The notes beneath the pieces are model-generated. The model was not told where the DNA came from. It ran no database searches and saw nothing but the letters and a program-made list of their open reading frames with translations. Below are positions 17,670-26,401 of a stretch of DNA of 64,000 bases, piece by piece. The stretch spans positions 434,001 to 498,000 of the forward strand of contig JARUHG010000001.1 in NCBI GenBank assembly GCA_031216755.1, read 5' to 3'. The first letter of the stretch is position 1, and every line of letters begins with the position of its first letter. Made by a program: the position numbers and the translations under genes. This DNA is from Lysobacter arvi (GTDB lineage Bacteria; Pseudomonadota; Gammaproteobacteria; Xanthomonadales; Xanthomonadaceae).

Positions 17670-17918
17670 ATGACTACCGATATGGACGTCGCGGCCAATC
17701 CGGTCGACCGATACGTAGAATGTTTCCAATCCTGTGGCGCGGCCGCGCAGGCGGCGGGCGTCAGCACCGAGATGCTGCGCCGCATGCGCAAGCGCGGCTA
17801 TGTCACCACGCGAAAGCGCGCGTTGATCATGGCGCGGGCGTGCAGCTTCCGCGTCGATGCGATCGAACTGCTCGCCCTGTCCGGCGTCCGGCGATCGCCA
17901 CGCGGGCCACGCGTATGA
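17670..17918 (+). CDS. Small Cro-like/YdaS-like DNA-binding protein
   Basis: The 82-residue basic protein contains one helix-turn-helix, CGAAAQAAGVSTEMLRRMRK then RGYVTTRKRALIMARAC. This spacing (AAxxAGVS-x7-R-x-G-x(V)-x8-A) matches small Cro/YdaS-type regulators. The next residues VDAIELLAL are a dimer-type helix. ATG 17670 is chosen over an upstream in-frame ATG (17622) because it begins just before the domain. It faces away from the CI-like gene. Confidence 0.6.
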   Translation: MTTDMDVAANPVDRYVECFQSCGAAAQAAGVSTEMLRRMRKRGYVTTRKRALIMARACSFRVDAIELLALSGVRRSPRGPRV

Positions 17919-17998
17919 CGAGGATGTAAGGACCAACCGGCCCTGCGGGCGGACCGACGGCTGAACGCGGAAAAGTCTCGGCCCTGTATGCTTGGGGC

Positions 17999-20200
17999 AT
18001 GAGCCCCGAGGCCGTTCGCGAAGACCGCACGCCCGATCTGTCCGAGCTGTCGCCGCGCCGCGGTTACCTGCTCGCGCTCATCGTGCTGATCGGATCGCTG
18101 CTGCTGGTCTTCACCGCGTGGCGCGCGGCGCGCGAGCGCGAGTTGCGCTCGGCCGAAGCCGAGTTCGTCAGCAAGACGGCCGAAGTCACCGAGCTGTTGC
18201 GCCAGGGCATGACCAAGTACGAACTGGTCGCGCGCGGCGGCGTCTCGATGTTCGCGTCCGTCACGCGCCCGCGGCCATCGCCGGCGCAGTGGCAGGCGTA
18301 CGTGGACGGCATGGATCTGCAGCGCCGCTTTCCCGGGATGGTCGGCCTGGGCTTCGCCGAATTCGTGCCGGCCACGCGACTGACCGATCTCCAGCTCGAA
18401 TGGCGTGAAGCCGGCCACGGGCTGTTGCAGATCTGGCCGCGCGGCCAGCGGCGCGACTACGGGCCGATCCTCTACCTGGAACCCAAGACGCCCGCGAACG
18501 TCGGCGCGATCGGCTTCGACATGTATTCCGAACCGGTGCGCCAGGCGGCAATGACGCAGGCGATGGAAACCGGAAACGCAACCTTGTCCGGCCCGGTTCG
18601 CCTCATCCAGGACGGCTCGTTGCGCAGCACCGGCGTGCTGCTTTACCTGCCCGTGTACCGTGGGGGCGGGCGCCCGGCGACATTGCCCAAGCGCCGGGCC
18701 GAAATGCAGGGCTGGGTGTACGTGCCCATCCGCATGGAGGGATTCGTCCGCAACGCGCTGGGCGTGCTGCGCACCGACAGCCAGTTCCGCGTGATCGACG
18801 TCTCCGCCGGCGAGCGCCTGCTGTACGAGACCTATGCGCCGAAGGACCGCCCGCCGCCGGCATTCCGGCACAGCAGCACGTTCGAACTGTACGGCCGTCA
18901 CTGGCGCGTGGACTTCGAGTCGCCGCCGCTCGCCCAGGCCGCGCCGCGGCTGCAGGGGCTGCAGAACCTGCTCGCGCTGGGGCTGTTTTCGTCGCTGCTG
19001 CTGTATGCGATCGCGTGGATGCTCGCGCGCACCGAGGCGCAGGCGTATCGCATCGCGGTGCGGATGACGGAGGATTTCCGCCGCAGCGAACAGCGCTTCC
19101 GCAGCGCGATGCAGTACTCGGCCATCGGCAAGGCGCTGCTGGACAGCGAGGGCCACATCGTCGAAGCCAACCCGGCGCTGGGGAACATCGTCGGGCTCAC
19201 GCCCGAGGCATTGGCGGGCAAGCGCTTCGACACGCTGTTCGAAAGCGACGAACCGGAGCTGATCGCGTACGGGCAGGGCACGACCGATGCGCAGGGCGTG
19301 CATCGCGCGACGCGGCGCCTGCATCGCGAAGGCGGCGATCCCCGCCAGGCGCAGCTCACGTACGCACCGGTGCCGGGCAACGTGGGCCAGGACATCGCCG
19401 GTCTGGTGCAGGTGGAGGACGTGACCGAACGCCTGCGGGCGGAGGCCCGCGTGCACGCGCTCAATCGCACGCTGGAGGCGAGGGTGGCGCTGCGCACCCG
19501 GGAATTGAGCCAGGCCAACCAGGAGTTGGAGGCCTTCGCATACAGCGTCTCACACGATCTTCGTGCGCCGTTGCGGGCCATCGACGGCTTCAGCCGGATC
19601 CTGATCGAACGCCATTCGGCCGGCATGGACGAGAGCGGTCGCGCCTATCTCACGCGCGTGCGCCGCGCGGCAGCGCGCATGGGCGAACTGATCGACGCGC
19701 TGCTCAAGATGTCGCGCGTGAGCCGCGGCGAACTCCGCCTGGAGCGCGTGGACCTGAGCCGGCTGGCGGGCGAGGTGATCGAGGAACTGCGCGTGGGCGA
19801 TCCCCGGCGTCAGGTCGAGGTGGACATCGAGCCGGACCTGTTCGTGATCGGCGATGCGCCGCTGCTGCGCAATCTGCTCGGAAACCTGCTGGGCAACGCG
19901 TGGAAGTTCACCCGCGACCGCCTCGATGCGCGGATCGAGTTCGGCGCGGTCATGGGCGACCAGGGGCTGGAGTACTTCGTGCGCGACAACGGCGCCGGGT
20001 TCTCGCAAGCCTACGTCGACAAACTGTTCCGGCCGTTCCAGCGGCTGCACCACAACGACGACTTCGCCGGCCACGGCATCGGCCTGGCTTCGGTGAAGCG
20101 CATCGTCGAGCGCCACGGCGGCACCATCCGCGCCGAAGGCGAGGTGGGCAAGGGCGCAACGTTCTGGTTCACGCTGCCGCGGGAGAAGCTGGCGGAGTAG
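17999..20200 (+). CDS. CHASE-PAS sensor histidine kinase
   Basis: This 733-residue membrane kinase has a first transmembrane segment (about residues 22-42) and a periplasmic CHASE domain (about 70-290, with ELVARGGVSMFASV and FPGMVGLGFAEFVPA). A second transmembrane segment lies near 320-342, followed by a PAS domain (about 365-480). The dimerisation/phosphotransfer helix has SVSHDLRAPLRA, phospho-acceptor His519. The ATPase domain has NLLGNAWKF (N box), VRDNGAGF (G1), FRPFQRLH and GHGIGLASVKRIVERHGG (G2). The SHDLRAPLR form is common in phytochrome-like kinases. No response regulator is adjacent, so it is an orphan sensor. The ligand is unknown. Confidence 0.88.
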   Translation: MSPEAVREDRTPDLSELSPRRGYLLALIVLIGSLLLVFTAWRAARERELRSAEAEFVSKTAEVTELLRQGMTKYELVARGGVSMFASVTRPRPSPAQWQAYVDGMDLQRRFPGMVGLGFAEFVPATRLTDLQLEWREAGHGLLQIWPRGQRRDYGPILYLEPKTPANVGAIGFDMYSEPVRQAAMTQAMETGNATLSGPVRLIQDGSLRSTGVLLYLPVYRGGGRPATLPKRRAEMQGWVYVPIRMEGFVRNALGVLRTDSQFRVIDVSAGERLLYETYAPKDRPPPAFRHSSTFELYGRHWRVDFESPPLAQAAPRLQGLQNLLALGLFSSLLLYAIAWMLARTEAQAYRIAVRMTEDFRRSEQRFRSAMQYSAIGKALLDSEGHIVEANPALGNIVGLTPEALAGKRFDTLFESDEPELIAYGQGTTDAQGVHRATRRLHREGGDPRQAQLTYAPVPGNVGQDIAGLVQVEDVTERLRAEARVHALNRTLEARVALRTRELSQANQELEAFAYSVSHDLRAPLRAIDGFSRILIERHSAGMDESGRAYLTRVRRAAARMGELIDALLKMSRVSRGELRLERVDLSRLAGEVIEELRVGDPRRQVEVDIEPDLFVIGDAPLLRNLLGNLLGNAWKFTRDRLDARIEFGAVMGDQGLEYFVRDNGAGFSQAYVDKLFRPFQRLHHNDDFAGHGIGLASVKRIVERHGGTIRAEGEVGKGATFWFTLPREKLAE

Positions 20201-20231
20201 GTGCCACGACACCCTTCGGCACGCCGGTCCA

Positions 20232-20344
20232 GCCCCCAAGTTGGGGGCGATTCGCGCCAAAGGCGCGAATGGGGGATGGAAGCGCGGCGTGGGGCCCGGA
20301 ATTCACGAAGTGAATTCTGGGGATTTCCGCGGCGCAGCGCGGAA
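20232..20344. repeat. Row of four hairpins between the kinase and smpB
   Basis: Four perfect inverted repeats follow one another in 113 bases. They are GCCCCCA/TGGGGGC (20232-20248, loop 3), ATTCGCGCC/GGCGCGAAT (20250-20270, loop AAA), GAATTCAC/GTGAATTC (20299-20317, loop GAA, extendable by a G-U pair to 11 bp) and TTCCGCG/CGCGGAA (20325-20344, loop 6). The last ends at the smpB stop codon. The two genes converge here, so the region could terminate both transcripts, although none of the stems has a T tract. Confidence 0.8.
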
Positions 20345-20857
20345 TCAAGCGTCCTTGTTGTGGCGGCGCATCACGCGCTGCTTCTCGCGCTGCCAGTCGC
20401 GTTCCTTGCTCGCTTCGCGCTTGTCGTGCGCCTGCTTGCCCTTGGCCAGCGCGATCTCGGCCTTGACCTTGTTGCCTTTCCAGTACAGCGCGGTGGGGAC
20501 AAGGGTGTAGCCCTCGCGCTGGACGCGGCCGATGAGATTGTCGATTTCGGCACGATGCAGCAGCAGCTTGCGCGAGCGGCGGTCGTTGGCGACGACGTGG
20601 GTCGAGGCGGAGATCAGCGGCGTGATCTGCGCGCCGATCAGGAAGATCTCGCTGTGCAGGACCACCGCGTAGGCGTCGCCGATGTTGGCGCGGCCGGCGC
20701 GGATCGCCTTCAGTTCCCAGCCTTGCAGGGCAAGGCCCGCCTCGAACTTCTGCTCGAGGCTGTACTCGTGGCGGGCGCGCTTGTTCAGCGCGATGGTGCC
20801 GCCGCCGGCGCCCTTTCCCTTATCCTTGCCGGTCTTCTTGTTCGAATTCTTGGACAT
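20345..20857 (-). CDS. smpB: SsrA-binding protein SmpB
   Basis: The 170-residue protein binds tmRNA and brings it to stalled ribosomes. After a basic N-terminal tail ([16 protein letters not shown]) the OB-fold core is seen: [40 protein letters not shown] and [20 protein letters not shown]. The helical tail [20 protein letters not shown] enters the mRNA channel. GWE-K-R and GYT-VP are family signatures. The N-terminal tail is somewhat longer than in E. coli (160 residues). It is divergent from ratA-rnfH, the same arrangement as in other gammaproteobacteria, and lies 3.3 kb from ssrA. Confidence 0.97.
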   Translation of the reverse strand: MSKNSNKKTGKDKGKGAGGGTIALNKRARHEYSLEQKFEAGLALQGWELKAIRAGRANIGDAYAVVLHSEIFLIGAQITPLISASTHVVANDRRSRKLLLHRAEIDNLIGRVQREGYTLVPTALYWKGNKVKAEIALAKGKQAHDKREASKERDWQREKQRVMRRHNKDA

Positions 20858-20919
20858 CGCGCCATTGTCCCCGAAAGCGGGGCCCGCGCGCGACACCAGC
20901 GTTTCGGGACCGCCGCCGC

Positions 20920-21369
20920 ATGCAGACCATCCGCCGTTCCGCCCTCGTCGAGCACTCCGCCGCGCGCATGTTCGCGCTGGTGAACGACGTGGCCGCCTAT
21001 TCGCGCCGTTTCGGCTGGTGCGAGGCGTCGCGGGTGCTGGAGGAGGGCGTGCAGGAGGACGGCACCGGGCGCATGGTCGCGCGGCTGGACATCGGCTACG
21101 GGGCATTGCGGACCTGGTTCGTGACCGAGAACACCACCCGTGCGCCGCATCACATCGACCTGAAACTGGTCGATGGCCCGTTCCAGAGCCTGGGCGGGCG
21201 CTGGGAATTCCATGCCCTGGACGAGTCCGCCTGCAAGGTGACGCTCACGTTGAACTTCGAGCCGAAGGTGAAGCTGCTCGGCCCTGCCATGGCCGTTGGC
21301 TTCCAGGGGCTGGCCGACCGCATGGTCGACGACTTCGTGCGCGTGGCCGATCGGGGCGACGAGGCGTGA
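20920..21369 (+). CDS. ratA: RatA-like START/COQ10-domain protein
   Basis: The 149-residue protein is a single START-like (polyketide cyclase/COQ10) domain. [40 protein letters not shown] and [20 protein letters not shown] are characteristic. Family members act in ubiquinone handling; in E. coli RatA was reported to block 70S assembly. The gene lies divergent from smpB and overlaps rnfH, the conserved smpB/ratA/rnfH arrangement. Confidence 0.92.
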   Translation: MQTIRRSALVEHSAARMFALVNDVAAYSRRFGWCEASRVLEEGVQEDGTGRMVARLDIGYGALRTWFVTENTTRAPHHIDLKLVDGPFQSLGGRWEFHALDESACKVTLTLNFEPKVKLLGPAMAVGFQGLADRMVDDFVRVADRGDEA

Positions 21370-21638
21370 GGATCGAAGTGATCCGCGCCTGGCCGCGGCG
21401 CTTCGAATCGGTGTGGGTCGAACTTCCCGCCGGTGCGACGGTCTCCCAGGCGCTGGACGCGGCCGGCTGGCAGGGCGATGCGGGCAGCGTGGCCTGCGCG
21501 GTGTTTGGCGTTCGCGCTACCGGCGACACCGCGCTGCACGACGGCGATCGCGTCGAACTGCTGCGGCCCCTGCTGGCCGACCCGAAGGACGCGCGGCGGC
21601 GGCGCGCGGAGTCGACCAAAACAAAACCCCGGCCGTGA
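21366..21638 (+). CDS. rnfH: RnfH family ubiquitin-like protein (RatB)
   Basis: The 90-residue protein begins at a GTG that overlaps the ratA stop (GTGA at 21366-21369). The sequence IEVIRAWPRRFESVWVELPA, TVSQALDAAGW, then GVRATGDTALHDGDRVELLR and PLLADPKDARRRRAE is typical of RnfH, a beta-grasp protein of unclear biochemical role. The overlap implies coupled translation with RatA. The last codons run into a terminator hairpin. Confidence 0.92.
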   Translation: MRIEVIRAWPRRFESVWVELPAGATVSQALDAAGWQGDAGSVACAVFGVRATGDTALHDGDRVELLRPLLADPKDARRRRAESTKTKPRP

Positions 21639-21649
21639 GCCGGGGTTTT
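21623..21649. terminator. Bidirectional terminator between rnfH and bamE
   Basis: AAAACCCCGGC (21623-21633), loop CGTGA and GCCGGGGTTTT (21639-21649) form an 11-bp stem with T runs in both directions. It ends transcription of ratA-rnfH and of the convergent bamE gene. The left arm lies within the final codons of rnfH. Confidence 0.9.
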
Positions 21650-21680
21650 CGTTTGCGGGGAACGGCGCGATCCGGTGGGA

Positions 21681-22088
21681 TCAGCGGCCGCCCTTCTTGC
21701 CCTTTTCCTTCGGCAGGTTGCGACCGAACTGCTTCACCGTCTGGCGGGCCAGCTGTTCGTCCTGCTCGGGGAAGTAGTCGCCTTCCCACTTCACGACGGC
21801 GTCGTTCTCGAACCACACCGTCAGGTTCTTCTTTTCGGTGGTGCCGCGACGGTTGGTGCGCTGCGTGGCGGTGTAGTCCCAGCGATCGTGATGGAACGGA
21901 TCCTCGACCGACGGCGTGCCCAGCAGCAGCGTCACCTGCTGCTTGCTCATGCCGGTCTGCAGCTGGTCGACATTGGCCTTTTCCAGCAGGTTGCCCTGGT
22001 AGATCGGCTGCTTGTACAGAATGCCGCAGCCGCTGGTGACCAAGGCGATGGAGAGGACCAGCAGGAGCTTGTGCGTGTGCTTCGGCAT
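21681..22088 (-). CDS. bamE: Outer-membrane assembly lipoprotein BamE (SmpA)
   Basis: The 135-residue protein has a lipoprotein signal with lipobox VTSGC (Cys21 by this start). The mature part carries the BamE core: YKQPIYQGNLLEKANVDQLQ, GMSKQQVTLLLGTPSVEDPF, HHDRWDYTATQ and LTVWFENDAVVKWEGD. It is a subunit of the BAM complex that inserts beta-barrel proteins such as the outer-membrane factor above. It is divergent from fur, as in Xanthomonas and Pseudomonas relatives. The lysine-rich tail is slightly longer than in E. coli. Confidence 0.95.
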   Translation of the reverse strand: MPKHTHKLLLVLSIALVTSGCGILYKQPIYQGNLLEKANVDQLQTGMSKQQVTLLLGTPSVEDPFHHDRWDYTATQRTNRRGTTEKKNLTVWFENDAVVKWEGDYFPEQDEQLARQTVKQFGRNLPKEKGKKGGR

Positions 22089-22236
22089 CGGTGTCTGCGA
22101 CAGGCGGATAACGCAGCGATGATACACTGCCGGGCGCATCCACCAAGCGCGGAGTCCGGTCCGGCCCCTTCGGGGTCGGCCGTGTTCATCCGCCGTTCCG
22201 GCGCCACCGGTCGCGCCGCATCGTTGAGGGACCTCC

Positions 22237-22644
22237 ATGGAATCGCAAGAACTCCGCAAGGCCGGGCTCAAGGTCACGCATCCGCGGCTGCGGATACTGG
22301 AACTGCTCGAGCAGGCCAAGCCCAGGCACATGACCGCAGAGGACATCTATCGCCACCTGCTCGAGCACGGCGAGGACATCGGCCTGGCCACCGTGTACCG
22401 CGTGCTCACGCAGTTCGAGGCCGCCGGCCTGGTGCTCAAGCACAACTTCGAAGCCGGGCAATCGGTGTACGAGCTCGACCGCGGCCATCACCACGACCAC
22501 ATGGTCGACATCGACACCGGCAAGATCATCGAATTCGAAAGCCCCGAGATCGAGGAACTGCAGCGGAAGGTCGCCGCCAAGCACGGCTACGAGATCGAGG
22601 AGCACTCGCTGGTGCTGTACGTGCGCAGGAAGAAGGGCGCGTGA
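22237..22644 (+). CDS. fur: Ferric uptake regulator Fur
   Basis: The 135-residue iron-sensing repressor has the winged-helix N-terminus LRKAGLKVTHPRLRILELLE with HMTAEDIYRHLLEHGEDIGL and ATVYRVLTQFEAAGLV. The metal-binding dimer half includes the regulatory HHHDHMVDIDTGKIIEFESP. The C-terminal CxxC zinc site found in many Fur proteins is absent, as in several gammaproteobacterial Fur proteins. It is divergent from bamE across about 150 bases. Confidence 0.96.
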   Translation: MESQELRKAGLKVTHPRLRILELLEQAKPRHMTAEDIYRHLLEHGEDIGLATVYRVLTQFEAAGLVLKHNFEAGQSVYELDRGHHHDHMVDIDTGKIIEFESPEIEELQRKVAAKHGYEIEEHSLVLYVRRKKGA

Positions 22645-22676
22645 TGCGCCGGCACGCCGGTAACCGACGTTGAAAC

Positions 22677-22703
22677 AAAAAGCCCGCCGATGGCGGGCTT
22701 TTT
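22677..22703. terminator. Bidirectional terminator between fur and recN
   Basis: AAAAAGCCCGCC (22677-22688), loop GAT and GGCGGGCTTTTT (22692-22703) form a 12-bp stem with A/T runs on both sides. It serves fur and the convergent recN. Confidence 0.92.
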
Positions 22704-22750
22704 CGTGGGCGATGCCTTGACGCGTTCGGCGGCGCGTGCGCGCCGGCGCC

Positions 22751-24418
22751 TTACTCCACGTCGGCGAGCAGGCGCTTCGCGGCGGCGCGGGCTTCGCGCG
22801 TGAGTTCGACGCCGCCCAGCATCCGCGCCAGCTCTTCCTCGCGTTCCTTCGCCTTGAGCAGCTGCACCGCGCTCTGCGTGACGCCCTCGCTCTTGGCCTT
22901 GCTCACGCGGTAATGCGCATGGCCCTGGGCCGCTACCTGCGGCAGGTGGGTGACGCACAACACCTGCCGGCTCGCCCCGAGCGCGCGCAGTTTCTGCCCG
23001 ACGATCTCCGCTACGGCGCCGCCGATGCCGGTGTCGACTTCGTCGAAGACCATCGTCGCGACCGCGTCGAGCCCGAGCGCTGCAACTTCGATCGCCAGGG
23101 AGATGCGCGACAGTTCGCCGCCGGACGCCACCTTGCGCAGCGGCCGTGCCGGCTGGCCGGGGTTGGCCGCGACCATGAATTCCACGCGCTCGGCGCCCTG
23201 CGGGTCGGGGCGTTCGGTGTCGAGCGGTTCCAGCTCGACGTCGAAACGCCCGCCGCCCATGCCCAGCTCGCCGATCAGTGCGGTCGTGCTCGATGCCAGG
23301 TGCGCGGCCGCATCGCGACGGCGCGCACTCAGCACCTGCGCCACTTCGCGCCATGCGCCGCGGGCGGCGTCGATCTCGCCGTCCAGCTTCGCCAGGCGCA
23401 CGCCGGCGCCGCGGAGCGTTTCCAGTTCCGCGGCAATCGCGTCGCGTTGCGCGGCCAGCTGCTCCGGTGCGACGCGATGTTTGCGCGCAAGCTCGTGCAG
23501 GCGACCGAGGCGGTGTTCGAGCGTGTCGAAGGCGGCCGGATCCAGGTCCAGATCGCTGCGTACGCGGTCGAGCAGGGCGAGTGCTTCGTCGATCTGGATG
23601 GTGGCGGCATCGAGCATCGCGTCGACTTCCGTCAGCCGCGTTTCGTGCTCGGCCACCCGCGCCAGGTCCGAGCGCACGTGCTGCAACGTGCGCGAAAGCG
23701 ACGGGCCGTCTTCGCCGCCAAGTTGCGCGAAGGCGCCGTCGCAGGCGGCGATCAGGCCGGCTGCATGCGCGTGGCGCCGATGATCCGACAGCAGGCGCGC
23801 GATGGCTTCGGGCGCCAGATCCTCGCGATCGAGCTCGCCGTGCTGGTGTTCGAGCCAGTCGATGCGGTCGGAGACGTCGCCCTGGGCGAGCAGCGTCTCG
23901 CGTTCGGCAAGCAGCGCGCTCCAGCGGGCCGCAGCGGCCTCCACGGCGCGGCGTTCGACATCCGTGCGACCAAAGGCATCGAGCAGGGCGAGCTGGCTCG
24001 GGCGCGAGAGCAGGGCCTGATGCTCGTGCTGGCCGTGGATCTCCACCAGCAGCGCGGCGAGCTCGCCGAGCTGGCCGAGCGTCACCGGACGGCCGTTGAC
24101 CCATGCACGCGAACCGCCGTCGGCGCGGATGACGCGCCGGATCTGGCAGGCGTCGTCCTCGTCCAGTTCGTGTTCGCGCAACCAGGCCGCGGCGAGGGGC
24201 ACGTCATGCAGGGCGAACTCGGCGACCAGCTCCGCGCGATCGGCGCCGTGGCGCACCACGCCGCTGTCCGCGCGAAGGCCGGAAATCAGGCCGAGGGCGT
24301 CGACCAGCAGCGACTTGCCCGCGCCGGTTTCGCCGGAAATGACGGTCAGGCCGGGACCGAAAGCCAGTTCGGCTTCGGTGACCACGGCGAATTGCTTGAG
24401 GGACAGGTGGACGAGCAT
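22751..24418 (-). CDS. recN: DNA repair protein RecN
   Basis: The 555-residue SMC-like ATPase acts in double-strand-break repair. It begins MLVHLSLKQFAVVTEAELAF with Walker A SGETGAGKS close behind, then the coiled-coil arms (about 160-370). The C-terminal half has the signature KVASGGELSRISLAIEV, Walker B ATMVFDEVDTGIGG and the H-loop VLCVTHLPQVAA. Length matches E. coli RecN (553). It is convergent with fur and divergent from hrcA. No obvious LexA-type palindrome was seen upstream. Confidence 0.97.
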   Translation of the reverse strand: MLVHLSLKQFAVVTEAELAFGPGLTVISGETGAGKSLLVDALGLISGLRADSGVVRHGADRAELVAEFALHDVPLAAAWLREHELDEDDACQIRRVIRADGGSRAWVNGRPVTLGQLGELAALLVEIHGQHEHQALLSRPSQLALLDAFGRTDVERRAVEAAAARWSALLAERETLLAQGDVSDRIDWLEHQHGELDREDLAPEAIARLLSDHRRHAHAAGLIAACDGAFAQLGGEDGPSLSRTLQHVRSDLARVAEHETRLTEVDAMLDAATIQIDEALALLDRVRSDLDLDPAAFDTLEHRLGRLHELARKHRVAPEQLAAQRDAIAAELETLRGAGVRLAKLDGEIDAARGAWREVAQVLSARRRDAAAHLASSTTALIGELGMGGGRFDVELEPLDTERPDPQGAERVEFMVAANPGQPARPLRKVASGGELSRISLAIEVAALGLDAVATMVFDEVDTGIGGAVAEIVGQKLRALGASRQVLCVTHLPQVAAQGHAHYRVSKAKSEGVTQSAVQLLKAKEREEELARMLGGVELTREARAAAKRLLADVE

Positions 24419-24600
24419 CGGAGCGCGATTGTGCCCTGTGTGGGTTGCGGCTTGATAGCGGTGGCGCGTCGCAGCGGGCGAGATTGGGATTGTCGTCCGG
24501 TTCGATTTTCGGGGGATGGGAGGGCGTGGAAGCCGAATCCCGTGTCCTGGGCTCGTCCGGCGCGAAAGCTCCAGCGGCGTCCGACTCCCGACTCCCGGCC

Positions 24601-24629
24601 TTGCGCCGCGTACCAACCCGTCATATATC
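24601..24629 (+). promoter_or_regulatory. Possible promoter giving a leaderless hrcA transcript
   Basis: TTGCGC (24601-24606), a 17-base spacer and TATATC (24624-24629) resemble a sigma-70 promoter. The start point would fall at about 24636, the A of the hrcA ATG, and no ribosome binding site is visible before that ATG. Prediction by eye only. Confidence 0.4.
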
Positions 24630-24635
24630 GCCGAC

Positions 24636-25688
24636 ATGAGCCGCAAACCCGCCGATCCCAGCCTCGACCCGCGCGCGCGCCAGCTGCTGCGCACCCTGAT
24701 CGGCCGCTACATCCGCAGCGGCGAGCCGGTCGGGTCGCAGACGCTGGCGCGCCACGCAGGCCTGGACGTCAGCCCCGCGACGATCCGCAACATCCTGGCC
24801 GACCTGGAGGACGCCGGCCTGCTGAGCGCGCCGCACGCGTCGGCCGGACGGGTGCCGACGCCGCAGGGCTATCGGCTGTTCGTCGACTCGCTGCTGCAGG
24901 TGCGGCCGCTGCCGGAAACCGACGTGGCGCGACTGCGCGGCGAGCTGCCGGCCGGTTCGGGCACGCAGGCGCTGCTGGGCAGCGCGTCGGAACTGCTGTC
25001 GGCGATGACCCATTTCGTCGGCGTGGTCAGCGTGCCCAAGCGCGAGCAGTTCGCGTTCCGGCGCATCGACTTCGTGCCGCTGGACGGCTCGCGCGTGCTC
25101 GCGATCCTGGTCTTCGCCGACAACGAGGTGCAGAACCGCATCGTGCTCACGCGCCGGCCCTTCGACGCCGGCGAGCTGGAGCGGGTAGCGAACTACCTCA
25201 ACGCCCATTTCGCCGGGCGCACCGTGGCCGACATCCGCGCCACGCTGCTGCGGGAGCTGCGCAGCGCACAGGACGAAATGCAGTTGCTGCTGGCCCAGTC
25301 GGTCGAACTGGCCGAGCAGGCGCTCGCGCCGGGCGGGGACGACATGGTGCTGGCCGGGCAGACGCGCCTGATGGGCGTGCAGGAACTGGCCGACCTGGAC
25401 CGGCTGCGCGAGCTGTTCGAGGCCTTCTCGCGGAAGCGGGAGATCCTGCAACTGCTCGAGCGCACGGTGCAGGCCCCGGGCGTGCGCATCTTCATCGGCG
25501 AGGAAACCGGCCTGGCCCCTCTGGAGGGCATGTCGCTGGTGACCGCGCCCTACGTGGCCCCGGGCTCGGGCATGGTGCTGGGCGTGCTGGGCGTCATCGG
25601 GCCGACCCGGATGGCGTACGACCGCGTGATTCCGGTCGTGCAGGCGGCCGCGGACGCCCTCGGCGCCGCGCTGCATTCGGACGCCTGA
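24636..25688 (+). CDS. hrcA: Heat-inducible transcription repressor HrcA
   Basis: The 350-residue protein normally represses chaperone genes through the CIRCE operator. The N-terminal winged helix reads LDPRARQLLRTLIGRYIRSG, EPVGSQTLARHAGLDVSPAT, IRNILADLEDAGLLSAPHAS and AGRVPTPQGYRLFVDSLL. The GAF-like dimer domain ends with VTAPYVAPGSGMVLGVLGVI and GPTRMAYDRVIPVV. Length fits the family. It is the first gene of hrcA-grpE-dnaK-dnaJ. No CIRCE inverted repeat (TTAGCACTC-n9-GAGTGCTAA) was found in this window, so its target is likely elsewhere, for example groESL. Confidence 0.96.
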   Translation: MSRKPADPSLDPRARQLLRTLIGRYIRSGEPVGSQTLARHAGLDVSPATIRNILADLEDAGLLSAPHASAGRVPTPQGYRLFVDSLLQVRPLPETDVARLRGELPAGSGTQALLGSASELLSAMTHFVGVVSVPKREQFAFRRIDFVPLDGSRVLAILVFADNEVQNRIVLTRRPFDAGELERVANYLNAHFAGRTVADIRATLLRELRSAQDEMQLLLAQSVELAEQALAPGGDDMVLAGQTRLMGVQELADLDRLRELFEAFSRKREILQLLERTVQAPGVRIFIGEETGLAPLEGMSLVTAPYVAPGSGMVLGVLGVIGPTRMAYDRVIPVVQAAADALGAALHSDA

Positions 25689-25750
25689 CCCACGCCTTCG
25701 GACGACCGCTGGCCGGCGCCTGCCGACGCGGCCGTGTTGGACAGTGCTGT

Positions 25751-25776
25751 CTTGAATCCGGCAGGGGCGGCCCCAT
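25751..25776 (+). promoter_or_regulatory. RpoH (sigma-32) heat-shock promoter before grpE
   Basis: CTTGAA (25751-25756), a 14-base spacer and CCCCAT (25771-25776) match the sigma-32 consensus exactly at both boxes with standard spacing. It lies about 85 bases upstream of the grpE start and supports heat-shock control by RpoH. Confidence 0.8.
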
Positions 25777-25861
25777 TGCTGCCCTGACGCGCCCCGAGCG
25801 CGCTGCAACACCTTGAATTCCAGCAAGTTTGAGCGCCCATGGCGCAGGGATGGAGCACCGC

Positions 25862-26398
25862 ATGACCGCTAGTACGCCTTCCGGCGACCCGAACCAGACC
25901 GCCGAAGTAGCCCCCACGACCGACACCGCCGACGCGACCGTCACGCTCGCCGCGCAGGTCGAAGCCCTCCAGGCCGAACTGGCCCAGCTGCGCGAGGACA
26001 CGCTGCGCGAACGCGCCGAACTCGAGAACCAGCGCAAGCGCATGACGCGCGAGATCGACATGGCGCGCAAGTTCGCCAACGAACGCCTGCTGTCCGAACT
26101 GCTGCCGGTGATCGACAGCCTCGAAGCCGGCCTGGCCGTGCAGGCCGACACCGCCGCCCACCTGCGCGAAGGCATGGAGCTGACGCTGCGCCAGCTGATG
26201 AAAGTCGCCTCGGACAATGGCCTGATCGTGGTCGATCCGGTCGGCCAGCCGTTCGATCCGGAACGCCATCAGGCCATGAGCATGGTCGATCCCGCCGGCC
26301 ACGCGCCGGGCAACGTGGTCCAGGTCTACCAGAAGGGCTGGGTACTGAACGAACGCCTCCTGCGCCCGGCACTGGTCGTGGTGGCAAGGCACGACTGA
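25862..26398 (+). CDS. grpE: Nucleotide exchange factor GrpE
   Basis: The 178-residue co-chaperone releases ADP from DnaK. A long helix ([20 protein letters not shown] then [20 protein letters not shown]) is followed by the four-helix bundle [20 protein letters not shown] and the beta-wing with the GrpE signature [23 protein letters not shown] 25862 is chosen because GGAG lies six bases before it. ATG 25850 is a close alternative, giving 182 residues. Confidence 0.96.
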   Translation: MTASTPSGDPNQTAEVAPTTDTADATVTLAAQVEALQAELAQLREDTLRERAELENQRKRMTREIDMARKFANERLLSELLPVIDSLEAGLAVQADTAAHLREGMELTLRQLMKVASDNGLIVVDPVGQPFDPERHQAMSMVDPAGHAPGNVVQVYQKGWVLNERLLRPALVVVARHD

Positions 26399-26401
26399 CG
26401 C

